A stretch of 8,847 nucleotides of DNA from an uncultured Rikenellaceae bacterium (GTDB taxonomy: Bacteria; Bacteroidota; Bacteroidia; Bacteroidales; Rikenellaceae), in assembly GCA_947038135.1 (NCBI GenBank), contig CAMQVM010000049.1, forward strand, positions 1-8,847, given 5' to 3'. Under the pieces are notes generated by a model, which saw nothing but the letters and a program-made list of their open reading frames with translations, was not told where the DNA came from and ran no database searches. Positions 6,028 to 8,847 of the stretch are shown here, piece by piece. The position numbers and the translations under genes are program-made. Position 1 is the stretch's first letter. Each line of letters begins with the position of its first letter.

Positions 6028-6714
6028 TTATTTATTACTTTTTTTACCGAAATTATAATACACCCCAAAAGATACTGAGATGGTTTGCATAGGCGACTCT
6101 GCTGGATTTTTGTTATATATACCTTTATTTTTCAAAATATCTGAAAAGCCAAAAGCATACCGCCCCTCAGCAAACACCTCTATTTTTTTTGCTATATATA
6201 CGCTAAAACCTACACCCCCCATAACCCCATACTCAAGGTTGTTATCACGCATAGTGTTATAATCGTATTCGCCCGACTCTAACACACCATTCTCTTGTGA
6301 GATAAACTCCCACTCTGAACCAACATGATAAGAGACATAAGGACCTAAATTTAAAAACAACCTACACCTATTTTTAAACATATAAACATGAGGTTGCCAC
6401 AAAATAGGTAGCTCAATAGTCCTAATGCTTCTAACATAAGAGCTATCAGACTTAGCACGAGGAAAAACCACAAAAGCTTTTTCAGTATAGTTTAAATCTG
6501 CCATGATACCTCCTAAATATTTGTCGCCCCCAAGGTACTTGTAAGAGACACCAAACTGCGGCTTAGCTATATGAAAGGCGGTCTCTTCGGCAGGCGAAAA
6601 CCTCACTGACCCTGCCACCATTCCTCCACGCACACCCACCGAGTGTTGTGAATATGCAGCAGATGAGAAAGCCACAACAAAAACAATACATAATAAAAAT
6701 ATCTTTTTACTCAT
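6028..6714 (-). CDS. PorT-family outer-membrane beta-barrel protein
   Basis: This 228-residue protein has a Sec signal peptide: KK then a hydrophobic core to residue 20, with likely cleavage after AYS at 22. The mature part shows the alternating pattern of a small barrel, with strands such as VGVRGGMVAG, FGVSYKYLGG, IRTIELPILWQPHVY, RLFLNLGPYVSYHVG, LEYGVMGGVGFSVY, IEVFAEGRYAFGF and ISVSFGVYYNF. The segment IELPILWQ followed by LNLGPYVSY is typical of the PorT-family/OMP_b-brl_2 group in Bacteroidetes. It should not be equated with the type IX secretion component PorT, because the group is broad and no other secretion gene is nearby. The final aromatic strand is followed by KKSNK. ATG 6714 is 6 bp after the upstream lipoprotein stop. 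Confidence 0.85.
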   Translation of the reverse strand: MSKKIFLLCIVFVVAFSSAAYSQHSVGVRGGMVAGSVRFSPAEETAFHIAKPQFGVSYKYLGGDKYLGGIMADLNYTEKAFVVFPRAKSDSSYVRSIRTIELPILWQPHVYMFKNRCRLFLNLGPYVSYHVGSEWEFISQENGVLESGEYDYNTMRDNNLEYGVMGGVGFSVYIAKKIEVFAEGRYAFGFSDILKNKGIYNKNPAESPMQTISVSFGVYYNFGKKSNK

Positions 6715-6720
6715 AACTTA

Positions 6721-8586
6721 TTATTTAGACAACATTGATATATCAATTGTTTTATTTAACTCCCAATTCTCTTTCGCTTCTAATATAGAAAGACCCTTTT
6801 CGTCTGTATATTTAAAGACTAGCTCAGGGGGTATTCGTTTCTCAACATCACCACCATCCCATTTTGAGTTAGAATTGGCATCAACAATTATTTTAATTTC
6901 ATACTCGCCAGATGCAACATAATCAAACATTACATTATCGCTATCAACCTTATCAACTTCATACGCCTTTTTATCATCACGTGTTAACATCACAATATAG
7001 TTTGAAGTAGTATCACGCCCTGCAAGTATTATATTTACTATTCCATATTTTTCAGTAGCCATAACATCAAACTTGCTTGACAGAGTATCATTTTTTTGTG
7101 AAATGATATCTACAAACACGCTATCTTTGATAAGAAGATTATAGGTTGCTCCTGGCTGCCATGCAGATTTCAAATACCACTTTAGCGCACTTACCGAATC
7201 GGGCAAGAAACTAAAACTGACATCTTCAAATACCTCTGGAGCACTTTTGTCTTCAACCTTGGCGGCGGCTGTAGTACCACGTGCACCACGCTCTTGCTTC
7301 ACCTCCTCAACAATAAGCCTTTGAAGCTTAATTTGAGCAGTATCGACAACTACTAGTGGCTCACCAAACTGTATAACTATATCATCATGTGGGTTGAGCG
7401 GATTACTCATTGTAGCAGATATAGAGAACGGATTAACAGGCTTTTCGCCCTCTTTCAGTTTCTTCTTTTTAAGCTCACGAAAACCATGAGCAAACTCTTT
7501 TGTCACAATAGTATCTTTCGGAATAGAGTCTCCCGTTATAGAGGCGTAAGTTATCGAGCCTTTAATGGTATCGGGCAACACCGCTCCATGATATGTAGGT
7601 ATATATATAGTCATGGTGTCGCTATATTGCGAACGCTCAATAATCACACTATCCATATTTACACTATCAAGCACAAATGATGATATTTGAGGGTTTCGGG
7701 CTGCAAACTCCATATATATTTGATGCTTTTTAGGCCTGCTGCTTTTAGTCATATTTTGACGACGCTGCGGTTTGTCCTCCTTAAAAAGCTTAAAATACAT
7801 TTGAGGTGTAGCCTCTACCTTAAACTTCAAAGGGTTGAACCACACTTTAAATGGTGGCAGCTTGCTAGGATTGAAGGTGGTATCTATAAAACCTACCATA
7901 TCAGCCCCTTTTTCATAGGTGCCATTAGACGACTCTTCAGAGATAGCATATACCCTATAATCGATAGCTTTAAGATTAGTGGCGATAAATACACCCGAGC
8001 TATCTGTACGTGCCATAGAGGCTGGTTTAGAGGTAAAAAGCACCGAATCAGACACTAATGAATCTGCCTTTGCATCAAACAGCAATATCAAAGAGTTGAA
8101 GATAGAGTCGCCTGTAAATGCATCAATAACCTGCCCGCTGATAGCTAACGAGTCGATAACATCACCCGTAGAGAAAACATATGCGAAATTGGTTAAAGGG
8201 TTTGCTTCATTGTTATCTTGTATAGCTAAACCAAAATCTATTTTGTAGGTAGCTGCTGAATCTAGCTTATCTTCAAATTCAATAAACAGACTCTTACCTT
8301 TCACCACATAACGAGGCTTACGCTTCATTTCGGGAGATATTAATATCTCGGTCTGACCGTTTTTAAGCTGTATATACTCATCAAATATAATCTCTATCTC
8401 TTCAGCGGCAAAATTGGTCGTTAGCATAGGTGGAATGATCTGCATGATACGAGGAGGAAGAGTATCTATATCGCCCCCTTGTGGAGCTGCGGGATTTGCA
8501 CAACGGGCAAAAAACATCATAGTAAAAAACAATATTACGATGATGGCAAAATATCTCTTTTGTATATAATTTATTACTTTTATCAT
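6721..8586 (-). CDS. Ig-like domain lipoprotein (Bacteroidetes CANPxAPQGG family)
   Basis: This 621-residue cell-envelope protein has a hydrophobic leader at 12-26, then FFARC with C29 as the presumed lipidated Cys, followed by ANPAAPQGGDIDTLPP, the signature of a large Bacteroidetes lipoprotein family. Residues 43-141 form a bacterial Ig-like (Big_5/SbsA-like) domain: PPRIMQIIPP, EIEIIFDEYIQL, and YKIDFGLAIQDNNEANPLTNFAYVFSTG. Residues 147-235 look like a carboxypeptidase-regulatory-like beta-sandwich (ISGQVIDAFTGD onward). A basic, probably disordered, stretch lies near 267-290. A further Ig-like unit lies near 385-500. The C-terminal domain carries GEYEIKIIVDANSNSKWDGGD, an Asp/Asn-rich turn typical of the family. 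Its function is unknown; a structural envelope role is inferred. The Arg just before the Cys is not a normal lipobox residue. ATG 8586 is 6 bp after the TSCPD gene. Confidence 0.86.
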   Translation of the reverse strand: MIKVINYIQKRYFAIIVILFFTMMFFARCANPAAPQGGDIDTLPPRIMQIIPPMLTTNFAAEEIEIIFDEYIQLKNGQTEILISPEMKRKPRYVVKGKSLFIEFEDKLDSAATYKIDFGLAIQDNNEANPLTNFAYVFSTGDVIDSLAISGQVIDAFTGDSIFNSLILLFDAKADSLVSDSVLFTSKPASMARTDSSGVFIATNLKAIDYRVYAISEESSNGTYEKGADMVGFIDTTFNPSKLPPFKVWFNPLKFKVEATPQMYFKLFKEDKPQRRQNMTKSSRPKKHQIYMEFAARNPQISSFVLDSVNMDSVIIERSQYSDTMTIYIPTYHGAVLPDTIKGSITYASITGDSIPKDTIVTKEFAHGFRELKKKKLKEGEKPVNPFSISATMSNPLNPHDDIVIQFGEPLVVVDTAQIKLQRLIVEEVKQERGARGTTAAAKVEDKSAPEVFEDVSFSFLPDSVSALKWYLKSAWQPGATYNLLIKDSVFVDIISQKNDTLSSKFDVMATEKYGIVNIILAGRDTTSNYIVMLTRDDKKAYEVDKVDSDNVMFDYVASGEYEIKIIVDANSNSKWDGGDVEKRIPPELVFKYTDEKGLSILEAKENWELNKTIDISMLSK

Positions 8587-8592
8587 TTCAAA

Positions 8593-8847
8593 TTATTGAT
8601 TATCGCCTAGCTTCTGGACCTCAACCAACGCTTTAGCAAGCTGATCGGGACACGATGTAGGTCTACTTTTGCACTGAATACCTTGAAGTTTATCTATAAT
8701 TTGTTGTATATCACACCCTTTTACAAGCGATTCTATCCCCTGCAAATTACCATGACAACCACCCGTAAAGGCTACACTATTGATTCGTCCTTGCGACGCA
8801 TCTACCTCTATTAATGATGAACATACACCTTGAGGTTTAAATTTCAA
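8593..8847 (-). CDS. TSCPD-domain protein, TIGR03905-like (start at or beyond window edge)
   Basis: At least 84 residues of a small cytosolic protein are visible. It has the TGGCHGNLQGIESLVKG core (28-44) and RPTSCPDQLAKAL (62-74), the TSCPD motif that names the domain. This domain also occurs at the C-terminus of some class II ribonucleotide reductases, and the stand-alone TIGR03905 type has no proven function. Cysteines at 9, 31, 59 and 66 are placed to bind a metal; that is inference. C45 is extra. The visible length is close to the usual 80-90 for the family, so little is missing. The first visible codon is TTG at 8847-8845, which could be the start or an internal Leu; the true start may lie just outside. 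It is the most upstream gene seen in the run. Confidence 0.85.
   Translation of the reverse strand: MKFKPQGVCSSLIEVDASQGRINSVAFTGGCHGNLQGIESLVKGCDIQQIIDKLQGIQCKSRPTSCPDQLAKALVEVQKLGDNQ

Noticed and set aside
6028..6714. True PorT of the type IX secretion system
   Set aside because: The barrel matches the broad PorT-family pattern, but nothing specific to the secretion component is seen and no other secretion gene is nearby.
6734..6747. Perfect 14-bp palindrome ATTGATATATCAAT about 20 bp upstream of the barrel gene start
   Set aside because: It lies inside the last codons of the Ig-like lipoprotein, is nearly all A/T, and about one palindrome of this length is expected by chance in a window of this size.
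1..8847. Mobile element, CRISPR, tRNA, defence or biosynthetic cluster
   Set aside because: No transposase, integrase, spaced repeats, cloverleaf or nuclease-type gene was seen; all genes are collinear housekeeping or envelope genes of uniform base composition.

Overview
This window looks like ordinary chromosomal DNA from a member of the Bacteroidota, most likely order Bacteroidales. The evidence is as follows. The DNA is AT-rich. None of the eight visible gene starts has a Shine-Dalgarno sequence. There are TAnnTTTG-type promoter elements. The protein families are lineage-typical: a DUF4296 lipoprotein, a PorT-family outer-membrane barrel, and an Ig-like lipoprotein with the CANPxAPQGG signature. 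Family-level placement cannot be made from the sequence alone.

All nine genes lie on the minus strand and read from right to left. In transcription order they are: a small TSCPD-domain protein (start at or beyond the right edge); a 621-residue Ig-like lipoprotein; a PorT-family beta-barrel; rbfA (30S maturation factor); a LolC/LolE-like FtsX permease; a DUF4296 lipoprotein; a metal-dependent amidohydrolase; a radical SAM protein; and prfB (release factor 2). Gaps are 6, 6, 17, 11, -4, 56, 12 and 63 bp, which suggests one long operon, possibly with an extra promoter just before prfB. No stretch over 300 bp lacks a gene, and the plus strand carries only shadows of the minus-strand genes.

The operon mixes two housekeeping translation factors (rbfA, prfB) with an envelope set (two lipoproteins, one barrel, one lipoprotein-release-type permease) and two uncharacterised metalloenzymes. 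The permease and the DUF4296 lipoprotein overlap by an ATGA and are probably translationally coupled.

The most interesting element is the prfB recoding site. The gene is split into a 20-codon zero-frame ORF ending CTT TGA and a +1-frame body. An AGGAGA motif sits exactly where E. coli prfB has its stimulatory Shine-Dalgarno-like sequence. A plain ORF call loses the first 50 residues. This SD-like motif is notable because the neighbouring genes initiate without one. I found no mobile element, CRISPR array, tRNA, rRNA, defence system or clearly new system.
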